Below, piece by piece: positions 8,224 through 17,664 of a DNA stretch of 64,000 nucleotides (positions are counted from its first letter, which is position 1; every line of letters starts with the position of its first letter). Source of the DNA: CALDOK01 sp964481655 (GTDB lineage Bacteria > Myxococcota_A > UBA796 > JAFGLY01); contig CAYZVO010000019.1 of the NCBI GenBank assembly GCA_964481655.1, positions 1-64,000 on the forward strand, written 5' to 3'. The notes below the pieces were generated by a model. The model saw only the letters and a list, made by a program, of their open reading frames with translations. It was not told the DNA's origin and ran no database searches. Position numbers and translations under genes: made by a program.

Positions 8224-9468
8224 TCACGATCCACCCCAGCGCATCAGCTGGTAGCGCCGCTCGTCACCGGGTGCGTAGCCCCAGCTGAGCAGCTCGTCCT
8301 CGATGGCGGGCAGGTGGGCCGCGCCCCAGGGGACCACGACCACCGGAGCCTCCAGCACCGCCTGCTCGAGGTGCTCGATGAGCACGGCATTGCGCAGGTC
8401 GATGACGTCGTACCAGAACAGCTCCTGATCCGCCTCGGTGGTCTCGCCCGACAGCTCGATGAGCTCGAGCAGCGCCGGCAGGTTCAGGCCGTCGGCGTCG
8501 AACATGGTGGTCGTGAGGCGCAGGGTGAGCTGGGTGCGCTCGGACATGGCGCTGACGTCCACGTCGGCGTTCCGCAGGCGCAGCCCCTCGCGGTAGCTGT
8601 CGAAGGGCCGCTGGCTGACCAGCCCGGTGCGGTCGGCCACCGTCTCGTAGTGCATCCGCTCGCCCAGGAGCCCCTGCTCATCGCTGACGCCCTCGGTGAG
8701 CACCAGGGTGTCCGGGTCGTCGAGGCTGTCGGCGATGGCCTGGTAGGTCGCCTCGTCGCCGATGTGCATCATGCCCAGCAGGCGCACGGTGCTGTCGCCG
8801 CGGGTGTAGGCCCGCTCCACCAGCTCCACCCCCGACAGCCCCACCTCGACGTAGCCGCCCGTGAAGCGGTCCAGGCTGCGCTCGCACAGCCCGACGCAGC
8901 TGCCCAGGCTCCCGGGCAGGACCACCAGCACGGTGAAGGCCGCCATCCGCAGCAGCGCCCCGAGGGAGAACGACGGGAGGGACAGATCCTCGGGCCGCAG
9001 CCACCAGCGACCGCCGGTGCGCCGCCGGACGAACAGCACACCCCAGGCCGCCAACAGCACCTGGAACCCCGCCACGTGGGTCATGCCGTAGTTCGGCCAG
9101 TCCAGCCAGTAGGCCAGCGGCAGGCCCAGCACCAGCATCAGCGGCGGGAAGAGGGCCAGGGGCACGAAGACCGCCCGGGGCACGCAGCGGAACAGCACGG
9201 CCAGCAGGTAGATCCCCGGGCCGGCCATCACGGCGAGCCAGGCCACCGGGTTGCGCAGCCAGCCCAGCAGATAGTGGCCGGTGGCCGCCCGCCCAAGCTC
9301 GTCCAGCGCGCTGATGCCGGCGTCCGCCAGGAACAGGGCGAGGTAGAGGTTGAGCAGCAGGGCGAGGACGGCGGGGATGCGCTCTCCGGGGACGGGTGTG
9401 GGCGAGCATAGCAGCCTGGAACTGGGCTGGCGGCAGCTGATACGATGGGCGGGCCAGGAGGACCCCAT
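8224..9468 (-). CDS. TraB/GumN-like membrane protein
   Basis: The N-terminal half has about five predicted membrane helices. The C-terminal half reads like a TraB/PrgY/GumN (TIKI-type) domain: LLGMMHIGDEAT, then LVLTEG, and near the end PWGAAHLPAIEDEL with a GY ending. Family members include putative metalloproteases and pheromone shut-down proteins; no substrate can be named here. The only in-frame ATG before the first helix is at 9468. Its CAT pairs with the ATG of the divergent kinase gene (shared CATG), leaving no promoter space. A non-ATG start nearer 9390 is possible, so the 5' end is uncertain. Confidence 0.6.
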   Translation of the reverse strand: MGSSWPAHRISCRQPSSRLLCSPTPVPGERIPAVLALLLNLYLALFLADAGISALDELGRAATGHYLLGWLRNPVAWLAVMAGPGIYLLAVLFRCVPRAVFVPLALFPPLMLVLGLPLAYWLDWPNYGMTHVAGFQVLLAAWGVLFVRRRTGGRWWLRPEDLSLPSFSLGALLRMAAFTVLVVLPGSLGSCVGLCERSLDRFTGGYVEVGLSGVELVERAYTRGDSTVRLLGMMHIGDEATYQAIADSLDDPDTLVLTEGVSDEQGLLGERMHYETVADRTGLVSQRPFDSYREGLRLRNADVDVSAMSERTQLTLRLTTTMFDADGLNLPALLELIELSGETTEADQELFWYDVIDLRNAVLIEHLEQAVLEAPVVVVPWGAAHLPAIEDELLSWGYAPGDERRYQLMRWGGS

Positions 9469-10861
9469 GCTCTGCGCGCGCTGCACCCGGCCCACCGAGA
9501 CGGACCCCTGTGAGCACTGCCAGCATCCCGCCATCCTCGACGGGCGCTACCAGCTCGACGCGGTCCTCGGCCGGGGCACCTCGGGGACCACCTGGCGGGC
9601 CATCGGGCCCGACGAGACCGCCGTAGCCATCAAGTCCATCCCGCTGGTGGACGTCGGCGGCCCCAAGGAGCGGGAGCTGGTGGAGCGCGAGGTCCGCGTG
9701 CTGCGCACCCTCGAGCACCCCGGCATCCCCGCCTACGTGGAGCACCTGGTGCTCGGCGAACACCCCGACACCACCCTGTGGCTGGTCCAGGAGCTCGTAC
9801 CCGGCGTCAGCCTGGCCCAGGAGCAGGAAGACCACCGCTACACCCCGCGGGAGGTGCTGGAGATCGTGGCCGAGCTGGCCGGGATCCTCTCCTACCTCCA
9901 CGAGCTGTCCCCGCCGGTGATCCACCGGGACGTCAAGCCCGGCAACGTCATGCGGCGGCCCGACGGCAGCCTGGCCCTGGTGGACTTCGGGGCAGTGCGG
10001 GACGTGGCCAAGGGCTCCCTGGGGGGCAGCACCGTGGCCGGGACCTTCGGCTACATGGCCCCCGAGCAGTTCGCCGGGGACGCGGAGCCGCGCTCGGACC
10101 TGTACGGCCTCGGCGCGCTGGCGGTGGCCCTGCTCACCCGCAAAGAGCCCCAGTCGCTCTCGGATCACGCCAACCGGCTGAAGTGGTCCAGCCACGCTCA
10201 GGTGCCGCCGGGCATCCACGACCTGGTCAACCGCATGGTCGAGCCGGAGATCGAGCGGCGGGCGCCCGCCCCGGACGGGGTGGAGCTGCGGGCCCGCCCC
10301 CAGCAGGCCCGCGCCCCCCGGGTCCCCACCGCCCCCCTGCCCCCAGACGACCCCCGGGAGCCCGCCCTGGCCAAGAAGCCGCGGGGCGCCGCCTGGTGGA
10401 TCCTGGCCGCCTCCGTGGCCCTGGTGATCACCGTGGTCCCCGTCTCCCTGGCCCTGCACGGCGCCGACTGGATCGCCCGGAACAAGCTGGTGGACCCCGA
10501 GGTGACACTCCCCTCGCCCCCCACCTTCACCGAGCCCCGCGAGGAGCGGCCGCTGATGCAGCGCGCCGACGCCGGCGCCGACGAGCACGACCCCCGCCCC
10601 CTGCAGCGCATCGTCTCCACCCTGGGTGAGGACGCCGCCATCCAGGCCTGCGTGGCCGAGCACCAGCAGGACCACCCGGACGCCGCGGTGCAGCTCGAGG
10701 TCACCATCGTCCCCCCCAACGAGGTCACCGACGTGGACATCGGGCCCGCCTCCCTGGCGGGGTCCGAGCTGGCCCGCTGCCTCGAGCGCGCCGCGCTGCG
10801 GGTGGCGTTCCGGGGTGTGGAGCTCGAGCGGGCGGGGAGCGTGACCCTGCAGTTCGACTGA
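9467..10861 (+). CDS. Ser/Thr protein kinase with zinc ribbon and AgmX/PglI-like tail
   Basis: 464-residue membrane-anchored kinase. The start ATG follows AGGAGG by 5 nt. A CXXC...CXXC zinc-ribbon-like head (residues 3-18) precedes the kinase domain: glycine loop GRGTSG (35-40), Lys56, catalytic HRD at 153-155, DFG at 173, and APEQF in the activation segment. A single membrane helix lies around 308-330. The C-terminal 85 residues resemble the AgmX/PglI C-terminal domain of myxobacterial envelope proteins, with a paired-cysteine pattern. Kinase outside-in topology would put the tail in the periplasm. Its stop abuts the stop of the convergent sulfatase-like gene (TGATCA). Confidence 0.85.
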   Translation: MLCARCTRPTETDPCEHCQHPAILDGRYQLDAVLGRGTSGTTWRAIGPDETAVAIKSIPLVDVGGPKERELVEREVRVLRTLEHPGIPAYVEHLVLGEHPDTTLWLVQELVPGVSLAQEQEDHRYTPREVLEIVAELAGILSYLHELSPPVIHRDVKPGNVMRRPDGSLALVDFGAVRDVAKGSLGGSTVAGTFGYMAPEQFAGDAEPRSDLYGLGALAVALLTRKEPQSLSDHANRLKWSSHAQVPPGIHDLVNRMVEPEIERRAPAPDGVELRARPQQARAPRVPTAPLPPDDPREPALAKKPRGAAWWILAASVALVITVVPVSLALHGADWIARNKLVDPEVTLPSPPTFTEPREERPLMQRADAGADEHDPRPLQRIVSTLGEDAAIQACVAEHQQDHPDAAVQLEVTIVPPNEVTDVDIGPASLAGSELARCLERAALRVAFRGVELERAGSVTLQFD

Positions 10862-13093
10862 TCAGGGATCGAGGTAGCCCAGGGCCTCGAGCCGATCGTC
10901 GATGCTCTGGGCGGGCGCTCCGAACGCCAGCGCCGCGCCGCCGGCGACCCAGCGGACCGCGACCGGCAGCTCCGTCGGGAGGGGCTCGTCCAGCAGCTCG
11001 AGGCTCGACCAGGGCGTGGGCACCCGCGCCGTCGCGCCCCCAGCAGCCTCGGCCAGCTCGATCCAGGGGCTGGACTCCCTCAGGCCGGACAGCTGCACCC
11101 GGCAGCGCACCGGCTGGCCCGCCTCGAGCTCGACCCGCAGGGGGCTGCCCGGCTCGCGCACCGGCGACGAGGGGACACGGCAGGCGACGGGCTCGTCGGG
11201 CTGTCGCAGCACGGCCGCGTGGGATGCGCCGTCGATCTCCAGCACGAGGGGCTCTCCGGCGGGGGCGTCCGCCTCGAGCTGCAGCACGGCCGCGCCCCGC
11301 AGGGCCAGGGCGTCGAACAGCGCGCGCCGCTCCACCACCCGCCGCGCCGCGGCGGCGGAGCCGACGGCGAGGGGGGCCCGCTCCTGGGGATCGGCCTCGA
11401 GATCGAAGACCGCCACCGGGAGCCCGAGATCCGTGAAGCTCGTGCCGTCGCCCCGGGCTGGAGGGGGCTCCTGCGGCGGCGAGAACCAGTGGGTCTTGCG
11501 CTGGCTGTCGATCAGAGCCGAGACCGTGCCCCCTGGCAGGAAGTAGGAGGTGCCCGCCACGGTGCGCGTGCCGGCCGCAGCTGGGTCCTCGAGCAGGGTG
11601 AGCAGGTCCAGGCCGCTGCGGCTCGACAAGGGCTGCAGGCCCGCGAGCGCCGCCCAGGTGTGGGCCAGGTCGATGGTGGAGACCAGCTCCGGTCGCGCCT
11701 GGGGCGCCGGGGCGTCCGCGACGCCAGAGGGAGGCCGCACCAGCAGGGGCACCCGCATGACCTCGTCGTACATGCTGTGGCCGTGCCCGATGGTGCCGTG
11801 CTCCCAGAACTCCTCGCCGTGGTCGGAGGTGAAGAAGACCCACAGGGGGCGCTCACGCTCACGCACGGCCAGGGCGTCGAGGATGGCGCCCACCCAGGCG
11901 TCGCTGGCCTCGACCTCGCCCCGGTAGTACGCCCGGCAGCGCGCCCGCTCCGCCTCGCTCCAGCGCTGCCCGCGCTTGGGGGAGAGGTCGGCCGGCGGCG
12001 CGGACAGCCCGCCCTGGCCGATGGCCTCGAGCTGCGCAGGGGTGTGCCCGTCGTGGAACTCGTAGGGCGCGTGGGGCGACATCAGGTGCAGCAGCAGGAA
12101 GCCCGGCTGGCGAGGATCCAGCTCGTCGTACAGGGGCGCGATGCCATCCGCCATGACCGGGTCGTGCCGGGCCTCGAAGACCTGGAAGCCCCGCTCCACG
12201 CCGCTGCCGACCCCGATGGAGGGGTTGTTGTACAGGGCCATGGTGCGGTAGCCGGCGTCGGCCAGCAGCTCCACGATCGAGTCGTCCAGGTGCTCGAGAT
12301 CGCCCACCGCTGTGCGCGCGCCGTTGAAGGGCACGTCGAGGTAGGCGTGATCGCCGGTGAACATGGCGTTCATGGCCTCGACGGTCCAGGCCGCGCCGCT
12401 GTAGGCCCGCTCGTAGCGCAGGGAGCGCTCCGCGAGCCCGTCGATGCGGGGGGTGCGGACCGCCGGGTTGCCGGCGTAGCCCACGTGGTCCGCCCGCAGG
12501 GTGTCCACCACGATGAGCGCGATGTCCGGCGCGACCGAGGCCTCGGCCCCCGAGGCGAGCCGCAGATCCGCGACCACCCCCGCGCAGCCGTCGTCGGCCA
12601 CGACGGCCCCATCCACGGGGGAGAGCTGCAGGTCCAACACGACGTCCTGCCCGGCCCAGGCGACCAGGTCCACCGCCGCGGTCCGCCAGCGAGCCTGAGG
12701 CCCCTCGTCCGGGACGCTGTCGTCGAAGACGGCGACGCGGGCGCCCCGTCCTCCGTCAGGGGTGAGGCCCAGCTCGAAGCGCGCGCCCCCCTCGCAGCCC
12801 CAGGGCCCACCGCCCCCGGTCGAGGGGCCGTAGGCGAAGCGCAGGGCGGGGGTGTCGCCCGGCAAGCGCAGGGCCAGCTCCCGGGGTGTCCACGGGGAGA
12901 CCAGCGCCCCCCTCCGGAGCTGATCCCCGATCCCGAACAGGCTCGGCTCGCGCACGCTGTGCACCAGCTCGGCGCTGAGATCCCGCAGCTCGAAGCCAGC
13001 CGGGGAGGCGGGCTCCGACACATCGGCGGAGGGTGGACAGCCCATCACCACCAGCGCGACACACACGGCAGGCAGTGGCAGGCGGCCGTTCAT
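10862..13093 (-). CDS. Sulfatase-fold lipoprotein with atypical nucleophile site
   Basis: 743-residue exported protein of the alkaline phosphatase/sulfatase superfamily with a lipobox near residue 19. Metal-binding motifs are present: IVVDTLRADHVG and later TSDHGEEFWEHG. The nucleophile region reads AWTVEAMNAMFTG. A Thr sits where formylglycine sulfatases have Cys or Ser, and the Pro and Arg of CXPXR are absent. It therefore probably acts as a phospho-transferase or phosphatase, or is a non-formylglycine relative. It is the last gene of an asnS-lpxD operon, its ATG overlapping the lpxD stop (ATGA). That link suggests lipid A or outer-membrane lipid modification, which is inference. Confidence 0.72.
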   Translation of the reverse strand: MNGRLPLPAVCVALVVMGCPPSADVSEPASPAGFELRDLSAELVHSVREPSLFGIGDQLRRGALVSPWTPRELALRLPGDTPALRFAYGPSTGGGGPWGCEGGARFELGLTPDGGRGARVAVFDDSVPDEGPQARWRTAAVDLVAWAGQDVVLDLQLSPVDGAVVADDGCAGVVADLRLASGAEASVAPDIALIVVDTLRADHVGYAGNPAVRTPRIDGLAERSLRYERAYSGAAWTVEAMNAMFTGDHAYLDVPFNGARTAVGDLEHLDDSIVELLADAGYRTMALYNNPSIGVGSGVERGFQVFEARHDPVMADGIAPLYDELDPRQPGFLLLHLMSPHAPYEFHDGHTPAQLEAIGQGGLSAPPADLSPKRGQRWSEAERARCRAYYRGEVEASDAWVGAILDALAVRERERPLWVFFTSDHGEEFWEHGTIGHGHSMYDEVMRVPLLVRPPSGVADAPAPQARPELVSTIDLAHTWAALAGLQPLSSRSGLDLLTLLEDPAAAGTRTVAGTSYFLPGGTVSALIDSQRKTHWFSPPQEPPPARGDGTSFTDLGLPVAVFDLEADPQERAPLAVGSAAAARRVVERRALFDALALRGAAVLQLEADAPAGEPLVLEIDGASHAAVLRQPDEPVACRVPSSPVREPGSPLRVELEAGQPVRCRVQLSGLRESSPWIELAEAAGGATARVPTPWSSLELLDEPLPTELPVAVRWVAGGAALAFGAPAQSIDDRLEALGYLDP

Positions 13094-14010
13094 CCGAGCT
13101 TCTTCTCCAGCCGCCGCACCCGCCGCAGCAGCTCAGGTAGCTGCTTGCTGGCCGCCGCCACCCGCGCGAACAGGCGCAAGGGGATGGCCGGGGTGCCCAT
13201 GAAGCGCTCGCCGCCGGGCAGATCGCGGTTCACCCCCGCCTGCCCACCGAGCTGAGCGCCGGCGCCGATGGTGACGTGGTCGGCCACGCCCGCCTGGCCG
13301 GCCATGACCACGCCGTCGCCGACCGTGACGGAGCCTGACAGCCCGACCTGGGCCGCCATGACCACCCCGCGACCCAGCTCGCAGTTGTGGCCGACCTGGA
13401 CCAGGTTGTCCAGCTGGGTGGCCTCGCCCAGGCGCGTCTCGGTGAGAAAGGCTCGGTCCACGCAGCTGTTGGCGCCGATGCCGACGCCGTCGCCGAGCAC
13501 CGCCCGGCCCACCTGAGGCACGGGCACGGGCCCCCGCGGCCCCGGATGCAGCCCGAAGCCGGCGTGTCCCACCACGGCGCCAGGGCCGAGCACACAGCCC
13601 GCACCGACCACCGAGCCATGCAAGACCACGGCGTTGGGGAGGATCACGGTGTCGGCGCCGACCTCGACATCCGGCCCCACGTAGGCGCCGGGGTAGACCG
13701 CCACCCCCGGGCCGAGCCGGGCCGAGGGATCCACATGAGCCCCCGGCTGCACGCCCGCAGGGTGCACCTCGGGGAAGAGCTTCTTCAGCAGCTGGATGAA
13801 GGCGCCCTTGGGGTCGTCTACCACCACCGTGGTGCGACCAGCGACGGGCTCGGAGGCCAGCAGGATCTCCGCCTCGGTCTCCACGGGCAGCGCCGTGGCG
13901 AAGGCGCACTGGGCCTCGCCGGCCGACTCGACCGGGGCCACCCCCAGGATTTCGGCGTCGGGCCCGTGCAGGAGCCCGCCCACCAGCTCGGCGAGCTCGG
14001 ACGCCCTCAC
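13090..14010 (-). CDS. lpxD: UDP-3-O-acylglucosamine N-acyltransferase
   Basis: Third step of lipid A synthesis: transfer of a 3-hydroxyacyl chain from ACP to the 2-amine of UDP-3-O-acyl-glucosamine, in the cytoplasm. The start is the GTG at 14010, which overlaps the asnS stop (GTGA); upstream sequence is asnS read out of frame. The 306-residue protein has the N-terminal uridine-binding domain (1-85), then hexapeptide repeats forming a left-handed beta helix with the catalytic His in QVGHNCELG (His208), then a C-terminal helix. It is slightly shorter than the E. coli enzyme (341). Confidence 0.92.
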   Translation of the reverse strand: MRASELAELVGGLLHGPDAEILGVAPVESAGEAQCAFATALPVETEAEILLASEPVAGRTTVVVDDPKGAFIQLLKKLFPEVHPAGVQPGAHVDPSARLGPGVAVYPGAYVGPDVEVGADTVILPNAVVLHGSVVGAGCVLGPGAVVGHAGFGLHPGPRGPVPVPQVGRAVLGDGVGIGANSCVDRAFLTETRLGEATQLDNLVQVGHNCELGRGVVMAAQVGLSGSVTVGDGVVMAGQAGVADHVTIGAGAQLGGQAGVNRDLPGGERFMGTPAIPLRLFARVAAASKQLPELLRRVRRLEKKLG

Positions 14011-15314
14011 GGCTCGAGCCGGTCGAGGGTGCGCGGGAAGGGCGCGACCTCGCGGATGTGGTGGATGCCGCACAGCCAGGTGACGAAGCGCTCGAGGCCC
14101 AGGCCGAAGCCGCCGTGGGGGCAGGACCCGTAGCGGCGCAGGTCGAGGTACCACTCGAAGGCCTCCATGGGCAGCTGATGGGCCTCGATCTTGCCCAGCA
14201 GCACGTCGAGCTCGTCCTCACGCTGGCCGCCGCCGATGATCTCGCCGTAGCCTTCGGGAGCCAGCACATCGACGCCCAGGGCCCGCTTGCGATCCTCGGG
14301 GTCCTCCTTCATGTAGAAGGCCTTCACCGCGGTGGGGTAGCGGTGGACCATGATGGGCCGGTCGAAGCTGTTGGCCAGGGCGGTCTCCTGGGGTGAGCCG
14401 AAGTCGTCGTCCGGCTCCACGGGCACGCCCAGCTCGGCCAGCTTGGCGCAGGCCTCGTCGTAGGAGATGCGCGGGAAGGGCTTCTGCACCCGCTCGAGCA
14501 CCTCGATGTCGCGGCCCAGCTCTTCCAGCTGGGGACGGGCCAGCTCGAGCACCCGAGCGGTCACGTTGACCAGGAAGTCCTCGCAGAGGTCCATCACGCC
14601 GTCGAAGTCGATCCAGGCCACCTCGGGCTCCACCATCCAGAACTCGGTGAGGTGGCGGCGGGTGTCGCTCTTCTCGGCGCGGAAGGTGGGGCCGAAGCAG
14701 TAGGTCTTGCGGAAGGCCATGGCCCCCGCCTCCTGGTAGAGCTGGCCGCTCTGGGTCAGGAACGCCGGCCGGCCGTAGTAGTCGGTGGCGAAGAGCGTGG
14801 AGGTGCCCTCGCAGGCGTTGGGGGTCAGGATCGGGCTGTCCACCAGCACGTACTCGCGCAGATCGAAGTACTCGCGGATGGCCCGCACCGCGGCGTGGCG
14901 CACCCGCATGATGGCCTGCTGCCGGCGGCTGCGGAACCACAGATGGCGGTGGTCGTGCAGGAAGGCCGGGCCGTGCTCCTTCTTGGTGATCGGGTAGTCG
15001 CTGCTGGTGGCCACGATGGTGGCACCGCGCACGTGGATCTCGTGGCCGCAGAAGGGCGCGCGACCATCGGCGCGGACCACGCCCCGGATGATGAGGCTGG
15101 ACTCCTGACCGAGCTTGCGCAGCTTCTGGAACAGGCCCTCCTCGATCTGCTCGAGATCCTTCTTGGACGCGATGCACTGGATGATGCCGGTGCCATCGCG
15201 CAGCATGAGGAAGGCGATCTTGCCCGAGCCGCGCTTGTTGTACAGCCAGCCCGAGAGCTCGACCTCTTGGTCGACATAGGACGCGATGGTGGCGACGGTG
15301 GCGGGGATGGCCAT
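14007..15314 (-). CDS. asnS: Asparaginyl-tRNA synthetase
   Basis: Class IIb aminoacyl-tRNA synthetase charging tRNA-Asn with asparagine. The start at 15314 follows GGAGG and gives MAIPATVATIASYVDQ; 435 residues, normal for the family. The N-terminal OB-fold anticodon domain (VELSGWLYNKRGSGKI) leads to the class II core with motif 2 around FRAEKSDTRRHLTEFWM and motif 3 with GFGLGLERFV near the C-terminus. AsnS rather than AspS is indicated by the short length and by the sequence after motif 2. First gene of the asnS-lpxD-sulfatase operon, both following genes overlapping by 4 nt. Confidence 0.93.
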   Translation of the reverse strand: MAIPATVATIASYVDQEVELSGWLYNKRGSGKIAFLMLRDGTGIIQCIASKKDLEQIEEGLFQKLRKLGQESSLIIRGVVRADGRAPFCGHEIHVRGATIVATSSDYPITKKEHGPAFLHDHRHLWFRSRRQQAIMRVRHAAVRAIREYFDLREYVLVDSPILTPNACEGTSTLFATDYYGRPAFLTQSGQLYQEAGAMAFRKTYCFGPTFRAEKSDTRRHLTEFWMVEPEVAWIDFDGVMDLCEDFLVNVTARVLELARPQLEELGRDIEVLERVQKPFPRISYDEACAKLAELGVPVEPDDDFGSPQETALANSFDRPIMVHRYPTAVKAFYMKEDPEDRKRALGVDVLAPEGYGEIIGGGQREDELDVLLGKIEAHQLPMEAFEWYLDLRRYGSCPHGGFGLGLERFVTWLCGIHHIREVAPFPRTLDRLEP

Positions 15315-15591
15315 GGGACCTCCGGGGGAGCCTGGGAAGGGGGGAAGGTACTTACGAGGGGCCAGCGGGGCAAGCGCGCTGGCCCGGTTCTTGCGGAAAC
15401 AGTTCACGGCGCCCGCATCTCCGCGGGCCCACGCGACCCCGGGATCCCCTCGTGGACGCGATCTCCCCTCCAGACCCGGAGCCGGACACCGCCAGACTGG
15501 GACAGTTTTGGGAAGATCCCTGGGGCGCGCACGTCCCGGCCTTTCCATCGCGCCCGGCTCGGCGTATCATCTCCAGGCAGGTAGGTGACCC

Positions 15592-15762
15592 ATGCGCAAC
15601 GCGCGACGAGCCCAGACCACCGTCGAGTACATGCTGACCATCTCCGTGATCACCATCGCGATCATGGCCGTGGTCTTCACGCTCATGAGCGTGGTCTACG
15701 AGGAGACGGGCACCCTGGGCAACAGCCTGGCCACCAGCCTGACCACGGACGGGGTGCAATAG
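15592..15762 (+). CDS. Small Flp-like (class III signal) pilin
   Basis: A 56-residue ORF encodes a basic head MRNARRA directly followed by QTTVEYMLTISVI and a roughly 20-residue hydrophobic helix. The Glu at position +5 of the hydrophobic segment and the small size fit Flp/Tad pilins or class III signal-peptide proteins. The proximal ribosome site is poor (GGTAGGTGACCC). No Tad assembly or prepilin peptidase gene is near; a PilT-like ATPase lies 20 kb away. The 277 bp between this gene and asnS contains no other recognisable feature. The role is inferred from sequence pattern alone. Confidence 0.6.
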   Translation: MRNARRAQTTVEYMLTISVITIAIMAVVFTLMSVVYEETGTLGNSLATSLTTDGVQ

Positions 15763-15808
15763 AGGCACAGGGCGTGGGGGCGGCGGTCCGCCCGGTTAGA
15801 ACTCCGCC

Positions 15809-17653
15809 ATGACGAGCGAGCCGATCCCCCTGTGGCGACGAACCGGCCTGCTGCCCCTGGCGGTGGCGGTGCTGGCGTTCCTCGCCTTTCGCGGCGTCGG
15901 CGAGCACTACCTGGACAGCTACCGCTTCGCGCTGGGCTCCCTGAGCTTCCCCCGCCCCACCCACGCGATGTTCATGCTGAGCTGGGCGCTGTTCGGCTCC
16001 CTCGCGGCGGGGTTCGGTGCCTTCGGCCTGGCCCGGCTCGCCAGCCTGGGCGGGATCGGCGCATGGATCGCCCGCCGCGTCTCCACCGGACCCGACCGCC
16101 CCTGGGTGCTGGCGGGGATGGCCCTGGCGCTGGCGATCCCCCTGCTGATCCGCGGCCTGGTGCTGCTGGACATGCCGCTGACCGACGACGAGGCCTGCTA
16201 CCGCTTCATGGCGGAGCTGCTCGCTTCGGGGCGGGTCTACGCCGACAGCCCTCCGGGGAAGCTGCACTTCGACATGCCGCTGATGGTCAACGACGGCCGC
16301 TGGTACAGCCAGTACTTCCTGGGTTGGCCGCTGCTCCTGGCCCCGGGGGCGCTGCTGGGCGTGACCGGCAGCGTCAACGCCGTCTACGCAGCGCTGACCG
16401 TGCCCGCGCTCTACGGCATCCTGCGCCGGGTGACCGACCGAGGCTGGGCCCGGGCGGTCCTGGTGGTGTACCTCAGCTCCCCGTTCACCATGGCCATGGC
16501 CGCCACGGAGCTGGCCCACACCAGCTGCCTGATGGCCCTGAGCTGGGCCGCCTGGTGCTGGCTTCGCACCCGGGACGAGGCGCCGCCCCTGTGGTCCCAC
16601 GCGGGCCTGGCCGTGGGGCTCTCCCTCGCCTTCATGAACCGGCCGCTGACCGTCGTCGGCATCGGCGCCCCGATGGTCCTGGCCTGGCTCTGGCAGCAGC
16701 GCCGGGCGCGGGGCCGCGAGCTGGCCCTGCGGGCGGCAGCCTTCGGCATGCCCGCCGCGCTGTTGGCGGGGCTGTTCTTCTGGTTCAACCAGGCCCAGAC
16801 CGGCTCGGCCCTCACCGTGGCCTACCAGGCCGCCCGCGACTACCAGATCGCCAACGACTACCGCTTCGCCATCTGGCCCCCCGGCGAGGCGCCCACGGTG
16901 TCGAACATGCGCCCGCACACGCTGATCCAGCGTCTCGCCGAGCTCGGCGTGGGCGGGCTCCGGCTCAACTTCGCGCTGTTCGGGTGGCCGTCATCCTTCG
17001 CGCTGGCCCTCTGCTCTGGCCTGCTGTGGCGCAAGGCCTGGCCCTGGGCCCTGAGCGTCCTGTGCTTCGGGGTGCTCTACAGCGGGGTGCACGACCCCGG
17101 CGTGGACACGATCGGGCCCAACCACTACGCCGAGCTGGCCCTGCCGGTGCTGGTGCTGACCGCCATCGGCCTGAAGGGTCTGACCGACGCCCTCCGGTCA
17201 GTCGAGCTGCCGGGGCTGCAGGCGCGAGCCCTGCCCGCCGCCCTGCTGACCTCCCTGATCATCCTGACCCTGGTGGGCTACGCGCCCGCGCGCTTCGGCG
17301 CCGTGCACCGGGCCGCACAGGACATCGCGCAGCCCTTCGACGCGGTGGAACAGGCAGGCGTCGAAGACGTGGTGATCTTCACCTACCGCGGCTTCATCAA
17401 CACCCGGCACCAGGCGCCGGGGAGCATCTCCTTCGTGCGCTGGCACCCGATCCCGAGCCCCGACCTGGATGATCCCGTGCTGTGGGTCAACCACCTCGAC
17501 ATCCCCAGCGACAAGGCCTTCATGAGCCACTTCCCCGACCGGCGCGGCTACGTCCTGGTCTGGAAGGACGACCAGCCGGTGTTCCTGCCACTGGACAGCC
17601 TGCAGGAAGGGGACCTGCCGGCCAACGAGGTCCTCAAGCGGCCCAAGGGCTGA
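15809..17653 (+). CDS. GT-C fold membrane glycosyltransferase (GT39/ArnT-like)
   Basis: 614 residues with around a dozen predicted membrane helices. The first periplasmic loop carries DMPLTDDEACYRFM near residue 120, the acidic catalytic motif expected of polyprenyl-phosphate-sugar glycosyltransferases of the GT39/GT83 kind. The C-terminal 100 residues are a soluble domain. The likely role is adding a sugar from a lipid carrier to a protein or lipid acceptor on the outer face of the inner membrane; acceptor unknown. It faces a Nudix gene with 11 bp between stops. Confidence 0.75.
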   Translation: MTSEPIPLWRRTGLLPLAVAVLAFLAFRGVGEHYLDSYRFALGSLSFPRPTHAMFMLSWALFGSLAAGFGAFGLARLASLGGIGAWIARRVSTGPDRPWVLAGMALALAIPLLIRGLVLLDMPLTDDEACYRFMAELLASGRVYADSPPGKLHFDMPLMVNDGRWYSQYFLGWPLLLAPGALLGVTGSVNAVYAALTVPALYGILRRVTDRGWARAVLVVYLSSPFTMAMAATELAHTSCLMALSWAAWCWLRTRDEAPPLWSHAGLAVGLSLAFMNRPLTVVGIGAPMVLAWLWQQRRARGRELALRAAAFGMPAALLAGLFFWFNQAQTGSALTVAYQAARDYQIANDYRFAIWPPGEAPTVSNMRPHTLIQRLAELGVGGLRLNFALFGWPSSFALALCSGLLWRKAWPWALSVLCFGVLYSGVHDPGVDTIGPNHYAELALPVLVLTAIGLKGLTDALRSVELPGLQARALPAALLTSLIILTLVGYAPARFGAVHRAAQDIAQPFDAVEQAGVEDVVIFTYRGFINTRHQAPGSISFVRWHPIPSPDLDDPVLWVNHLDIPSDKAFMSHFPDRRGYVLVWKDDQPVFLPLDSLQEGDLPANEVLKRPKG

Positions 17654-17664
17654 CCCCCCGGGGC

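Noticed and set aside
7453..9411. 652-residue open frame on plus strand
   Set aside because: Antisense of lipoprotein and TraB-like genes; His/Gln/Gly-rich reading typical of GC-rich shadows.
15315..15591. Possible RNA gene between asnS and pilin
   Set aside because: No tRNA-like arms or terminator found on reading.
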